Of a stretch of 64,000 nt of DNA, positions 1-12,042 are shown piece after piece (position 1 is the stretch's first letter; the number at the start of each line of letters is the position of its first letter). The position numbers and the translations under genes are program-made. The DNA is from Lolium rigidum. Its lineage: Eukaryota > Streptophyta > Magnoliopsida > Poales > Poaceae. The stretch lies in the NCBI RefSeq assembly GCF_022539505.1, contig NC_061510.1, positions 32,451,047 to 32,515,046 on the forward strand. The letters run 5' to 3'. The notes under the pieces are model-generated. The model was not told the origin of the DNA. It did not search any database and worked only from the letters and a program-made list of their open reading frames with translations.

Positions 1-157
1 AGTACACTAATTACCGGGTGGAGGAGCCTAATAAGCAGTCTTACAGGAGCAACAGGCTAGATCCTCCGAGCAACTGTTCTCATCTCCACATCTGCATTGC
101 ACACTCTGGAGATGCCCAATTTTTTTTTCTTTTCTTTTCGGCATGGCTTCTGCTTCT
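1..157 (-). other. 3' untranslated region and downstream flank of the PP2C gene
   Basis: This is the sequence after the PP2C stop codon. It contains a run of A on the minus strand (T-rich at 121-137 on plus). No poly(A) signal could be assigned with confidence, and no other gene is seen before the window edge. Confidence 0.5.
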
Positions 158-2546
158 TCAGTAGGTGCTGCTTAGCATGGTGGGTGCCGAGAACGGCGCA
201 AGGGAGTTCGAGGGGACGCTCACGCCGCCACCACGGACTGAGACCAACGGGCTTTTGCTCCACCCTGGTCTGCTGATGGCGTTTGCGTCGAGGAAAACCA
301 CGACAACGGTTATGTCGTCGTGGAAATGGCGCCGCACCCCGCGCTCGATTTTCTTGAGGTCCGAGTATCTCATCTCCCTCTTCTTGGCTGCTTCTTGCAT
401 CGCGGCTTTAACCAGTCTCCGAGCGATCCCCTGGAGGAAAAAGAATTGCAGTTTTTTTTCAAGAACGGATGTAAATAATCTCATACCAGAAGCCCTAGGG
501 ATGATATGTACAGCTTAAGTTTTTTTCCTTAGTAATGATAGTTTGCACTATACTTGCTTGAAATACCACTTAAAATAGCAAAACAACTTCGAGTAAACAA
601 GTTTCAAATGTGATGAAAGTTAATATTCCATTCATGCTCTTACGTGAAGATATGCATATACTCTGTATTTCCTACACGTCGACCAGATATCTAACGAAAT
701 GAAAGGGTACTCAGCCTTGAAAGAAATTTCAATAGATGCGAACTAGAGTGTAGGAGAAGAACACATACATTACGAGGATTACTTTGGACAAGCTCAACTG
801 CTTCCTGATTATTGAGGTGCTCCCATAGCCCGTCAGAAGCAAATATAACAAACTGATCATTCGGTTGTATTTGGTGTACAGTAATTGCAGGTTCAGAACT
901 AAGAATTGGCTTCTTGAATGTTTCCCGGAGCCGAAACTTGCTATGAAGAGGTGTTCTGTTAAACTCTGGTTTTTTCAGATATACATCTCCTATAGATCTC
1001 GAGATCTGCAGAATAAGAGCTTAACTCATAAGGTACAATTTTTCTAAAGAAAAAGCAAAGGAGTAACCAACTGCATATTTATGCCAATATAATACAAAAG
1101 AGGATAATATTTACAAGAACGTCATAAACCAGATGTTGTTTATCAGTTAAGCATAAAAATAGAAGTCAATGAAGTAACGTGTGGCTGTAGAATTCATAAA
1201 TTTCTCATGTAAATTGTTGGTATGGTTGCTTTTCACAGAAAGCATCAACTCTAAGCTAACCCAGTCATATTGGAGGACAAGATATATGACCAAATCTTAC
1301 CACACGTTTACTTAAATATAGGTAAAGTTACATCATGGTGATGCAACTATAATAAGTGCAGGTAACTTTAGCTCTGAAAACAAGGACTTACCCAATACCT
1401 AACTTTAAAAAGTAACACAGATGCAATAGCAGTTATCCACGCTCCACAATGGGAAAAGTGGAGCTGTAATGAGATCGACAAATGATGTCACATGAGTGAT
1501 GACTTCTAATAACAAATTAGTTATGACAAGTCTAAATCTCCAGTGACAGGCTAGTTACTTAAACTTGTGCTTCTAACAGTAGAGAAGTTTGGGTACCTGG
1601 ATGAGACCCTTCACACGCCAAACGTTGTGTTTGAGAACCACGATTTGTGGATCATCAGGATGTGATGACTGCAGCTCCCGCCTAACTTCCTCGTAGCACG
1701 CATTGTGCTCCGCCGACAATTGCATGGCCACGACCTCACCGGTTGCCTTGACGATCCTTCCGAGGACCGCGCGCGAGTCGCCGGCATTCGCTATGTAGAG
1801 ATTCCCAGAGCAAATTACGCCGACTAGGCAGCAAGAACCTACTGCTGCAATCTGTGGCTTCCTAGCCCATTCCTTGGTGACTACAGAAAGGAAACCATCC
1901 TCAGTTGCTTGGAAAGCTTTCCTGATCACGTCTGCTGACATGCACTTGTGTTCAGTTGCAAATCCTGGAAAGAAGATAGCTTATCAGACACTGAGACAGA
2001 TAAGTAAGCAACACAACAATGTCAGAGCAAAGGAAAAAAAAAAACTTTTTTCTGATAGAAGTTTAGAACTCATGATATCTATACTGAACTAACAATTTCT
2101 TCTTTTGTTTTTGCAGAACCGAGTAGAATACCCAAAGTTGACACTTGGTAATTGCATCATCATCGGCGCCTCCCAGACTTAAAAAGAAGGAAATAATCAA
2201 CAGTAGCTTTCACATATGCCTTACTCTTGAGATGATGGAACATGTTGTCGTTGATGAACCGGGACGTCTCCGGGCCGCCATGGCCATCATAGACGCCGAC
2301 GAAGGTGCCCTGCGGTCCGGGGTCGGCCATGGAGAGCGAGCCGGACTCCACCTGGCTCTGGTCCTCCAGCAGGTTATTGGCCTGCACCACCGCCATGGAG
2401 AACTCCCCGGTGGCCACCTGGCCGGCATCCTTGTACCACAGCAGGCCGTCCTGCCGGCCGGCGGAATCCGATCCCTTCTTGCCTCGCCGTCCGGCCCGAG
2501 ACCGCGCGCCCCAGCAAGACCTGAAGTAGTCCATCGCCGCCGCCAT
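158..2546 (-). CDS. Protein phosphatase 2C, plant clade D type, four coding exons
   Basis: This is a metal-dependent Ser/Thr phosphatase of the PP2C (PPM) family. Coding exons on the minus strand are 2225-2546, 1597-1964, 769-1005 and 158-430. All three introns have GT/AG ends, and the 1,200 nt joins in frame to 399 residues plus TGA. Motifs in order are DGHGG (residues 87-91, metal-binding Asp), GDSRAV (169-174), SRSIGD (232-237), SDGLWE (287-292) and HDDIT (346-350), so every catalytic acidic position I can check is present. The N-terminus (MDYFRSCWG) and the [12 protein letters not shown] junction fit the clade D group. Known clade D members in Arabidopsis are restrained by SAUR proteins and dephosphorylate plasma-membrane H+-ATPases; that role here is inference from family. 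The C-terminal ~45 residues are Ser/Pro-rich. The start is the first ATG after a 5'UTR intron. It is the only clearly intact host gene in the window. Confidence 0.93.
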
Positions 2547-3240
2547 CCTCCCTCATCTCACCATCACCTCCGCGCAGCTCCTCGGCGGCATCACCCGGGG
2601 TCTCTGTATCTCCACCGTCCTATTCGTCCTGCCTGCGATTGAAACAAACAGAATCAAGACGAGTTTAAATCAGTTTTCTTCCTGGATCGCAGGGTAAGGA
2701 TCAGGAATTCGCGTCAATCCCATTATCTCATACGCATCAGGAACCATCCAGCCGGCGCAGAGTACGGAATCAGATCAAGAGCAACCGAAGCTACTGATTG
2801 ATCGGACCAAGGCCAAGAAGAAGCACTCGCGTTTACTGAAATGGGGACTGAGGAAGGAGACGAGAGAAGAAAGCTCTCACCTTTTTCTGTGTCTCCAAGA
2901 ACTCCCCGCCGAGTTCGTGCTCGGATTCTTGGAATCTACCGGGCAAGTGAGTCAGATCTGGACAGATAGCTATCTACGAACTCCCACGCGCACGAACAGC
3001 ACGGATTAGTTGGACTGGTGGCTGCTCTCCGGAATCAAAAGAGAATCAAGCAAGCGAGCAGCTTGACAGAAAGAAAAATCCTCCTCCTCTCACTGTAGGT
3101 AGGTCTCCTCTACTTTCTCTCTCTCGGTGGTCAGTGGCTCTTCGCCGTGCCCAATCTTGGAACGGCTACTTGAAGGAACAGCTCAGACTCAGAGGCCTCT
3201 CTCCTCTCTGGCTCTCTCTCACGCAGAGAACTCCAGGTGA
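2547..3240 (-). promoter_or_regulatory. 5' leader of the PP2C gene with a leader intron
   Basis: Upstream of the start codon lies an 86 nt leader piece (2547-2632). A clean acceptor (tcgcag) and a donor (aaaaag/gtgagag) then bound an intron at 2633-2880, with a further leader exon from 2881 upward. The region 2881-3240 is rich in GA on the minus strand (CT on plus), as is common in plant leaders and core promoters. I cannot place the transcription start; no convincing TATA box was found. A leader intron usually raises expression in grasses, but that is inference here. Confidence 0.6.
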
Positions 3241-5374
3241 GTAGCACAAGCACAAAACCAAGGAGACAAAAAACCCATTAAAAGAAGCAACAAGAGAGGC
3301 CAGGGCCAGCAAAGGCAGGGGTCAGAGATGGGCTCTACCAATCCTGATTGTTGTGTGTGTGTGTACAGTATCTGTGGCGTAGACTGCAGGGCCATATGTA
3401 TGTTCCCTTGGAGTCAGCTTCCCTTCTTCACTCACCTTGCAAGAAACATTAAAAAAAGCCAAACACTTTTTTTTATAATGCTCATCTTAATTAGTCGGCA
3501 GAATAGGATGGTAATCTTTATACGTTTATCGATTTGCACTGAAACAGCAACACTGTCTAGAAGTGCCAATTTTTATTGATGTTTGTTAGTAACTGGTTAG
3601 TCTTTGTTGAATTGATCAGCCTGAGGTTACCCCAATCGTCACATTTTTCAGGCCCATTTTTACTGATACGAGAGAGAATCTTTCAAATTGGTTTTAAAAG
3701 GTGAAGCATGTTTCCATGGTGAGAAGGTCAAAGCAGTGCAAATGTGCTAACTCATCAAATCTAGCCTGGAATAAGCCCCCCTCACATGCTTCCACTTAAA
3801 AGGTCAAAGGAGGCATTTTTTTCCTTATTATTATTTTACCCGCGCAAGTTTTGGTCTAGTCTGAAACTATTGTCACGGTTGAATGAACCAACTGATGGAG
3901 AATTGAGATTAAGGCCGAGTCATGGTTAACAGTGACACCCCAGAATTTTATCAGAAGTTGAAATTTACGGAGGGCATTCATCATTGGCCATGGGGTCTGA
4001 GCCAGAATGTGTGCTGGTTCCTCTGGGGATGGCTCGCCCCGCACCAGGTTGTGCGGTCCCTGCCTCGCCTTGCACTTTTTTTTTGGTGCCATAGGTATTC
4101 TTCTGGTTATATATAAAAAAAGATTACAAGAAACAAGTACAAATTATTTGGAGATTTATTCTTAGTATAAGTTGCCCGAAATCGCTGGAGCACTATAGGA
4201 TCACGTCAACGTCGATTCGTTGAAATTTGAGAGCCGGTCACGGACTTCTTGACCAGTGTTCATACGACCGCAGAAAAATGGCCGGGTTCCACTACCATCA
4301 AGACTAGATTTAGATGTGCGCCTTGGCGCACGATCCCGTGAAATTCATGTTGATGTACACTTTATATACCATTGCTAAAAAAATAGGTGGAAACTGAGAA
4401 TCCATTTCTTCGGTTTTAGAAAACAAAAATCGATAGGATAATCTTAGGATAAAGCAAACAAAATTACAATTGAAGTAGAAACATTTATATACAAACAGGG
4501 AAACAAAAGGAATATATTATAGTAGCAAACACGCAATGACTATGTCAAGAATAACATAAGCAAGGAAGGAACAACAAAAGTAAGTCGGACCATCTATAAA
4601 GAGAATAATTTTGATGTTGGTAAAATTGAGTTAATGAAATCCACAAGAGCAATGACATTAGGATCCTTCACCCATGTTTGATCTGGAAATTCCATCTACT
4701 TTAGTGAATGTATATCTGAAATACTAACCATGCTCACTTTTATGCAAAAATAGAGATAAACATATTTTTTCCGCTGCAGTAAGTCCCACCTTTTATCACT
4801 TCGGCTACTCTTCCCAGCCGACTTTTTGCAACTTCCCATAATTACTCTCAAGAATGATCCTGACTTGAAGATGGCATATTGGCTCAGTCTTTACAAAAGA
4901 AGACCAAAAAATGTAGGCAGATTAGAATCTTGATAGATGATCGGCGCAATCTCCATTTATCGAGTGCAAGTAACCTGGAATAACTATTTTAGTCTCGGGA
5001 TAAACACCACAAAATGCAAGTAGATCAGAATGTTGATTAAAAGTAAGATGAACCTTGACCTGGTTTATAAGAAACAAATAGTTGGAACAACTCATCTAGG
5101 GCTTAGGTTGTCGGAGTGAGGGATCACACATGTTGCCTCTTCTCACAGTCTATGTATCCGCTGATGCCTACCGATAGATAATTGTATGCTTAATATCAAC
5201 TAATTATAAGAAACTGATGTAAAATTAGTGCACCCACTCCTGGGTGAAATAAGTTCTTAATATCAAAATGATCTAAAAAAAAATTACACATGTCCATGTG
5301 TGTACATGCAAACTTTAGTGAAGATAACTTTTCTATCATATACTAAAAAATATTTATGTTTCCAAAATTGCAGT
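3241..5374. other. Intergenic stretch, no gene recognised
   Basis: Several short open frames occur (for example around 3856-4116), but none shows a recognisable domain, splice structure or biased codon use. A near-palindrome (gtgcgcc/ggcgcac) lies at about 4316-4330, and there are several A-rich runs. The sequence is moderately AT-rich and may contain decayed repeats that I cannot classify. Confidence 0.5.
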
Positions 5375-5793
5375 TTCGGGGCACCCATCTTTATTTTTAC
5401 TTTTACCATTTATCCAGAAATGTGCTCCCTAGAGTAACTATCGGGTTTGCAAGGGCCCTGATTGGTTTGGTATCTAATGAGAGACTGCAGTATATTGTTA
5501 TTGATATACTGGATCATTTACCTTGCGGAAGCTGTGAAGTGGCATCTCATAGTTCTCAGTGCTCTGATCCTCATGTATCAGCTAAGACGGAAAATGGAAA
5601 TTTACCTCGGCCCGCAAAGTCTTCTACATTCAATTCAATTCATAGCCTTTTGCTGCAGCTGCGTTCTCTTCTCGATAACAAATTTAGAGGTCAGTCAGAC
5701 GGTAATCAGGAGGATCAAATTCTTGGCCATCTAATTGAGGTACTCTCAAAGAGCTATTGGCTTGGTTGCCGTAAATTATGCAGATGCCCTGTT
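5375..5793 (+). pseudogene. Isolated gene exon or captured gene fragment (possibly THADA/DUF2428-like)
   Basis: An open frame of about 139 codons runs from a possible acceptor (aattgcag/tttcgg) to a consensus donor (gtt/gtaagt at 5794). The protein is not low-complexity. It has a leucine-rich helical stretch (LLLQLRSLLDN), then DQILGHLIEVLSKSYW and a Cys-containing end (CRKLCRCPV). The pattern resembles helical-repeat segments of plant thyroid-adenoma-associated-protein homologues, but I recall this only weakly and cannot confirm it. No neighbouring exon is visible on either side for over 2 kb, so it is most simply a captured or left-over exon. It could also be one exon of a gene with very long introns. 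Confidence 0.45.
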
Positions 5794-7849
5794 GTAAGTA
5801 CTCCTAGATCCAAACATTAGCTGTGACTCGGAAACATATATGCAAGAATGTACATGAAGATAACAAGAATACAGATACTTGCAAGTATATATGCAAGAAT
5901 TTACTTAAATAACCCATGTATCCTTATTTCCCTAGAATTACTTGTAGGACACGTGACATTTTGAGAATCTGAAAATGGTCAAACAATTTTATCTCTTAAT
6001 CCTAGTGAGCATGGATATATTTTAGGACAAATAAAACAATCAATAGAAGATAATTGGCCGTGACAAGTCAAAGATCTGTACATACAATGCATCGAACCAT
6101 ATAAGTAAACGACTATGATTGGACTTGCTCTCTAGTATAATCTTTAATCCTAATAAAGCTTTTAAAACACAGGGGTTCAGCAATTTAGTATGACAACATG
6201 TCATTAAGAAATCATCAATGGTGCTAACAAAAGCATCATTTGATGTTGTTGGATACGTACTGAAATCTGAACTAATTTAATGAGCTAGCCTGGCCTGTTT
6301 TATGTTCCCCTATACTCTCCACGTACCCTGGGTCCATTTTCTATCTTTATCGCTGCAGCTCATGGCAGCATGGATTCAATATCACCCCACTGCTGAATTA
6401 TAGATTGATGGTGGTAGGTCAGAGTAGACTGGCCAGCTAGCAATCTTCACTTGAGCATGTTGAAAAAATAATTTCACGAACCGATGATCAATGGACAAGA
6501 TAGAAAGTTCAATGAACTGGTCGTAGTAATGTTATCCCCACTGCCACATGCTCGTTGTTACACGCCACAACCACAGATCAATGACAACACTCACATAAAC
6601 AACCACCGGTGCAAAAAAGCTTATCACTAAAAAGGGGGAGACCTAAAAATTCAATGTAGCAGTGTAACTCATATATTGTTAAACGGAGAATGTATTACAT
6701 AAGTAGTAGACATTTTACTTATCATATTAAGTATCACATGATCTTTCTAGTTCTTTTTTGAAAAAAAAAAACTCTTTTTATATCATACATGAACTGGGAT
6801 GGATCAACTGGTTTTACAGATACAATGGCTCACCTCGGATCCACGCGGTGAAAAAGATGGCTGGGATCTGCTGGGAGCTCAATCAGAGGGCCATCATGTG
6901 CTGAGATCATCCATCATGTGCTGATTATATATCAACCTTGAGCTTGCATCTGTACAAAAGCGCACACTTTGGACAGCAGCGCACATTCCATGAAAGAGCA
7001 TAAACTTTTCGTGCCCACACACAAAGCAAGTCCTGAGAAACGTGAAAGGTATTAGTCGACTGGATGCATAACGCACGGAAAAGAAATGCATAGCATTGTT
7101 ACCTATTAATAAAAGTACCTACATATATGTTGTTTGGAGATCATAAAGCAATTCCTGGTACATTTTGTTCCTTGTTTCTGTACTTGGTTCCCGTTTTCAT
7201 CAAGTGAAAGCACTTTTAATAGCCTCTCGGAGGTCACCCCTTGACACAGCTCTAAGGGGTAAACCGTCAGTCAGTCAGTCTAGGAGAGGCATAGCGATGG
7301 TGTCTTTAATTTCTAATGTAGGCACTATCAAAGAGGTAGCATAAGATCAGAAGTGGGTGCTAGCAAAGCACCATGTAGAAGACCAGCAAACAAAAACTTA
7401 CAAATAAATACATAGAATTTCAATACGGTAATAGAAAGCCCCCCGATAAATAAACCGCTGGATATATTATCCGTAATCAATAAGTAGTACACATAGCATT
7501 TCATACATAATAATTCACAAAACTATTAATCATACTTTACAGGAATGCCACAATCATATGTAAGATACTCGGTATATTGCGCAATTTTTAGCTCGCTACA
7601 ATATAGGCCCAAAAAATCATACAGATATACAAACAGAAATGAGTATTTGGTTAGAATAGGACAATACTCACCATTCTTCGATTGTAAATCTGAGCACAAA
7701 ATATGAGCTTAAACACATTTTCTAGTAAGGTCCAAAGACAAACAGCAAGCTAATCATTTGGCATAACTGAAAAAAAATGAAGGTCCAAACATGCATTCTA
7801 GGAAGGGAGGAGATGATCCCGGAGACGAAGGAATAAAAAAAGAACTCAC
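5794..7849. other. Intergenic stretch, no gene recognised
   Basis: AT-rich DNA with short frames only. A GTCA microsatellite (gtcagtcagtcagtc) lies near 7268-7282. No element ends with matching target-site duplications were found by eye. Confidence 0.45.
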
Positions 7850-9897
7850 CTAGAGCTTAGGAACTTCGATGTGGCCATGCTCGCAATACCACCTAGAGGC
7901 TAGAGCAGTGGATCTTTGTCGCCAAGCCTGAAACAAATGTCATTTCGGATTTACATAGATATCTTATTCATTGTTTTAGATATTAGATATCATGGCACAA
8001 ACAACATATCGATCAGGGTGTATGAAAGAATTAACATCAGCCAATGAACATGATTTCCTTGGGCAAAGAAATATTCTATAACAGCAAAGCTTGATTAGTT
8101 AATTTAACTCTTTTCCCAGAAAAAAGCAAACCTACAAACTACAGCTCAAAACAAAGAGGAAAAGATTCCAAACAGAGAATATAGAAGAAAATTATGTCCT
8201 GGGCATCCAAAATCACAAAAACTAAAATAAAAGCTACCTATTAGTCTTTTCAGGAAAGTTAGCTCCCAAGATATCGTCACCCTGTTTCTCTTTTTTGATA
8301 GTTGAACCATCCGGTACACTTGCATTTGCACTAGTTCTGGTATCACAGTTAGGAACTGGCGAAGCTTCCTGACTATAATCGTGTATTGATGGTGCACTGG
8401 GGACATCAGATAAACTATTCTGCACATGACCCATTCGATTATACATCAGTAAAATGTACACACTCCATTGCACAAGAACAGTAGCGTAACTTCATATCTA
8501 TTTCAGAAAGCAGGGAAACATACGACCCTTGCAACTTATGGGGCCAAATGACCCTCAAAACAAACAGGAAAAGATTCCAAACGAGAGAAACACAATGGTG
8601 CTCCATTTTCTATTGGTATATGGAAGAAAATTATGTCCTGGCATCTGAAATCACAAAATCTAAAATAAAAGCTACATATTAGTCTTTTCAGGAAAGTTAG
8701 CTCCCAAGATATCATCACCATGTTCCTGTTTTTTGATAGTTGAACCATCCGATGCACTTGCATTTGCACCAGTTCTGGTATCACAGTTACGAACTGGCGA
8801 AGCTTCCTGACTATAATCATGTATTGGTGGTGCACTGGGGGACATCAGATAAACCATCCTGCACATGATCCATTCGATTATACATCAGTAAAATCTACAC
8901 ACTCCATTGCATAAGAACAGTAGCATAACTTCATATCTATTTCAGAAAGCATGGAAACATACGAGCCTTGCAACTTATGGGGCCAAATAACCCACATACA
9001 AAGAAAACTGGCCAGCAATTTTGGCTCCTAGGTTACATCATCGATTAGAACCAGTAATCATAGGATTATGATGCAACTGAAGAACTGATTTTTTCCTGCA
9101 ATTTCCAAAGTGAAGTGAACATCCAGATAAGATAATGGTAAACAAAATCGAGTTTCTCGTAATAATTGGGACCCCAAAAAGATTGGCCATATCTAAATGC
9201 AGAAGCATGTTAAGCAGATACCAAGAGAGAAAATGGATATCTAGAGAAAGTTTGTTGAGTGAGCATAACGATTTTTGCAATATATATCTCTGTGTAGAAC
9301 AATTTTAATGCCGACTGCGTGTGTGAAGACTATTTTTGACGAACATATTGATCTTCATGTGACCCGCAAATGCTTACCTAGAGAAAATGTTGGAGCTTCC
9401 ATATGCAACAAAGAATTGGAACAGAGTAGGAAACAGTGCCATCTAATTTGATATGGTAGAGAATGAAGCAGGGGGTAAACAAATTGAGAAGAACTCAGAG
9501 CTGCCAGCAGAGTCGAAGTACTCCTCCACATACGCTGCACAGCGCGCCTGCTTCGGCCGCGGCTTGGCCCTTGCAGCGCTGTCTCCCTGCAGGAGCCGAG
9601 AGCCTAGTATCTGTCGCTGGAGTAGTAGCTCTACTGCTGCCCCGGCACGTTGGGGCAGAGGGGCACGGCGGTGTGGTGGGGGAGGTCGTCGCAGCTGGTC
9701 GGCGAGGAATCGACAGAGTACCTGCCGCTGCAGAACTCGACCTCCTCCTCAATGTCTGACGACTCGTCCATGCTGGAGGCGGAGGAGGCACTGGCGCGCA
9801 GCGGCACGGACACGCGGGGTAGGGGCCTGCTCCTGAACTTCTCCGGCGGCGGCATGCCGAGTCCGCTCCCGCCGTGCACGGCCTGGAGCGCGTCCAT
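7850..9897 (-). pseudogene. Broken multi-exon gene of unknown function
   Basis: The apparent start is ATG at 9897 (MDALQAVHGG). About 90 codons follow of a Ser/Pro-rich, partly acidic N-terminus (MDESSDIEEEVEF). In-frame TAG stops then occur at 9629-9631 and about 36 nt further on, before a consensus donor near 9377 (ctctag/gtaagc). Two further exon-like blocks at 8676-8858 and 8238-8419 are tandem copies with AG acceptors and GT donors. Both encode IHDYSQEASP and GDDILGANFPEKTN, but the upstream copy has one extra C after GTCCCC, which shifts its frame. A third exon-like block, 7850-7927 (acceptor tttcag, donor ctag/gtgagt), can encode WRQRSTALASRWYCEHGH, but only in a phase that does not match the preceding exon. 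I do not recognise the family. The stops, the frameshift and the phase conflict point to a pseudogene, although missing exons or assembly errors could contribute. Confidence 0.5.
8150..9005. repeat. Tandem duplication of an exon with its flanks (~439 bp unit)
   Basis: Two copies of a unit with a 439 bp offset (exon acceptors at 8419 and 8858). They share the exon, the intron side aaagctac and the flank actccattgca/t-aagaacagtag. The copies differ by scattered substitutions and small indels. Confidence 0.8.
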
Positions 9898-10550
9898 CCT
9901 GTTGCGTTGCATCAGGGAAGATGTCGACGTCGCTGGTGCCGTGTCGTCCTCCGTCTCGATTGGAGGATGGAGAGGCGGAGGACAGCAGCAGCCCACCGCG
10001 TGCATGCCCCTCACCACCGTCACCTGCTGGCCCCGCCTTGGTCGCCAGCCCGGCCCGTGCATGCCATTGCGCGTGCGTGCGCGCCCGTTCGCTACCGAGG
10101 AGATTCAGACGACAAGATCTAGTGGCTAGCGGCGGCGACGGCCGGCGGCGGAGGGTGCAGGTGAGGTGACGAGGACGAGGGAAGGGAGGGGACGAGACAG
10201 GGGCTGCCTCCTCAAGGCGGCGGCCTTGGTAGGGGGAGATGAGCAAGGGAGGAGGCGGAGCGGCGACGCCGGCGCGAGAGGAGGAGGCGGCGGCGCCGGC
10301 ACGGAGGAGGAGCCGGGGCACGGGCGGCGGCGGGATGCGGGTGAGGTGACGAGGACGAGGGAAGGGGAGGGACGAGACACGGGCTGTCTCCCCTATCTGC
10401 GTGTCGCCGGGCCGGGATGGGCTTTTAGTGACCCATGGATAAAAAGTGGGTCTGCGGGAGGGCCTCAGCGCCCTGGACGAACGACCGGCCGAGATCGCGC
10501 CACGTCACCTCGATCGAACGGCCAAAAATCCAAACGCCTGTGAGAGCTCC
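9898..10550 (-). promoter_or_regulatory. GC-rich putative promoter/leader with a long direct repeat
   Basis: This CpG-rich segment lies just upstream of the broken gene's start codon. It contains two copies of a ~55 bp direct repeat about 181 bp apart (gaggtgacgaggacgaggga at about 10159 and 10340). The GC-rich overlapping frames in all six directions here are composition effects, not genes. The promoter role is inferred from position and composition only. Confidence 0.4.
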
Positions 10551-11264
10551 ATGGGGGTGCAGCAATCATACCGTGGGATAACAGAACATCTTGTGTTGTG
10601 AGTTGTGACACACTATGTTCTTTAGGAAGTAGATAATATTGTAGCATGATGTGATTTCTGGGTGAAATACACCCATAGTCTTGAAACTTGACCGATCGAT
10701 GCTCTCACTTTAGTACTATCAAACTTTGAAAATAGGTATTTGGTTTCTTAAACTCTGGTTTGTGCTCACCGTGGTAGTCCAAACGGTGAATTTGTGGCAA
10801 ATTTAAAGAAATTACGGAACGAGGTTGTAATTCTCTGCAATTTGGAATCAGAATATTTCCATTCATAAATGAAGAGTGTGTTTGGGACTTTGGGGTGCCG
10901 TAGGGAGAAACATCTTGAGCAGGAAATCAGGAATAATGCCATTGGACATATATTATGAATTTAACCCTGAGATAGAGGAGCAATTCAGGACCCTCAAAGA
11001 AAGTGACTGATGTATGTACGATTGGTTTATGGCTTGATCAGAAATGTGTGACAAGGAGCATCAAAATTGTAGCAGCACCGATGAGTGGCATTCCTACCGA
11101 CGGGCCGGTGAGATCTGAAATGTGATGTGCGACCTGGTTCCCGTTAATCTGTTTCCAACTGGCGCCTACATGTCGTTTTTAAGATGGGAAATGATGGTGT
11201 TCCATCGGAGGATTCTAGAAGTCGGGCGAGGGAGTTGTCATCTCCGAAAACAACAAGCTCATCG
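10551..11264. other. Intergenic stretch, no gene recognised
   Basis: No coding potential or element ends identified; it ends at the target-site duplication of the MULE-like element. Confidence 0.45.
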
Positions 11265-11272
11265 CATGGGCC

Positions 11273-11730
11273 GGCGATTTACACAAAAATAACCTAAAAC
11301 TGAAAGAAAAGCACAGACTGACCCTCCGGCGAAACTATTTCACGGATCTAACCCTTTTGTGTGGCGCCCCCCTCACGGGCGCCACACATGCCCATGTGGC
11401 GCCCCTGGCCCTGGCGCCACACACCCATCCGACGTGGCCCGTCGACGCTGAGCTGGTGATCCCGATCCGACGTGGCAGCACGAGTGGCGCCGCTCTCGCC
11501 GGTGCCACACTTTGACAGTGTGGCGCCCCTGGCAAGGGCGCCACACATTCACTTAAGTTTGGGCCGCGCGCGCCCCCAGCCCGACCCTTCTTCTTTCTCC
11601 TCCCTTTGTTCTTCTTCTTTCTTCAAAGGCGCCCGATTTTCTCTCTCCCCCCACCAAATCAACCACCAAATCGTCAGATCTGTCCGTGGAGATCGTTTCC
11701 CATCCATTTGTCAAGGTAATCTCCTTCAAA
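11273..11730 (+). repeat. Left TIR of the MULE, with leader exon and splice donor
   Basis: This is the inverted copy of 14806-15270. It contains GTGTGGCGCC/GGCGCCACAC pairs at about 11359-11390, 11397-11423 and 11519-11547. Its inner end has a pyrimidine-rich leader and a donor (tcaag/gtaat, GT at 11716). A matching acceptor (acatgtag, AG at 12040-12041) lies one base before the B3-like start codon. The TIR therefore appears to supply promoter and leader exon for the inward-facing gene. Confidence 0.8.
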
Positions 11731-12042
11731 TCTTCTCCATTCATCCACTAATTTCATAGATCGGGCTATATTTGGACATGAACCCTAGATATGTTTTTTT
11801 TCTTTTGTGCACTCTATATTGTATTGTTTGTGTTGGAGATGGTAGCCTCATGTATGCATGTGTTTGAACCATAGATTTGTAGAAATCTACATATGAAATT
11901 TCACATGTATGTGTATGAACTCTATGTATGTATGTGTATGTATGTGTATGAATCCACATGTATGCCTAGTATTTGTGATGGAGTAACTCATATTTGTTAG
12001 TGGAATGGATCGTAATATGGTACAAAAATGTAAACATGTAGG

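Noticed and set aside
7268..7282. Short GTCA repeats that might suggest an array
   Set aside because: Only about four units of 4 bp; a microsatellite, not a CRISPR or satellite array.
9453..10543. Many overlapping open frames in the GC-rich region
   Set aside because: High GC removes stop codons on both strands; only the minus-strand frame starting at 9897 has protein-like composition.
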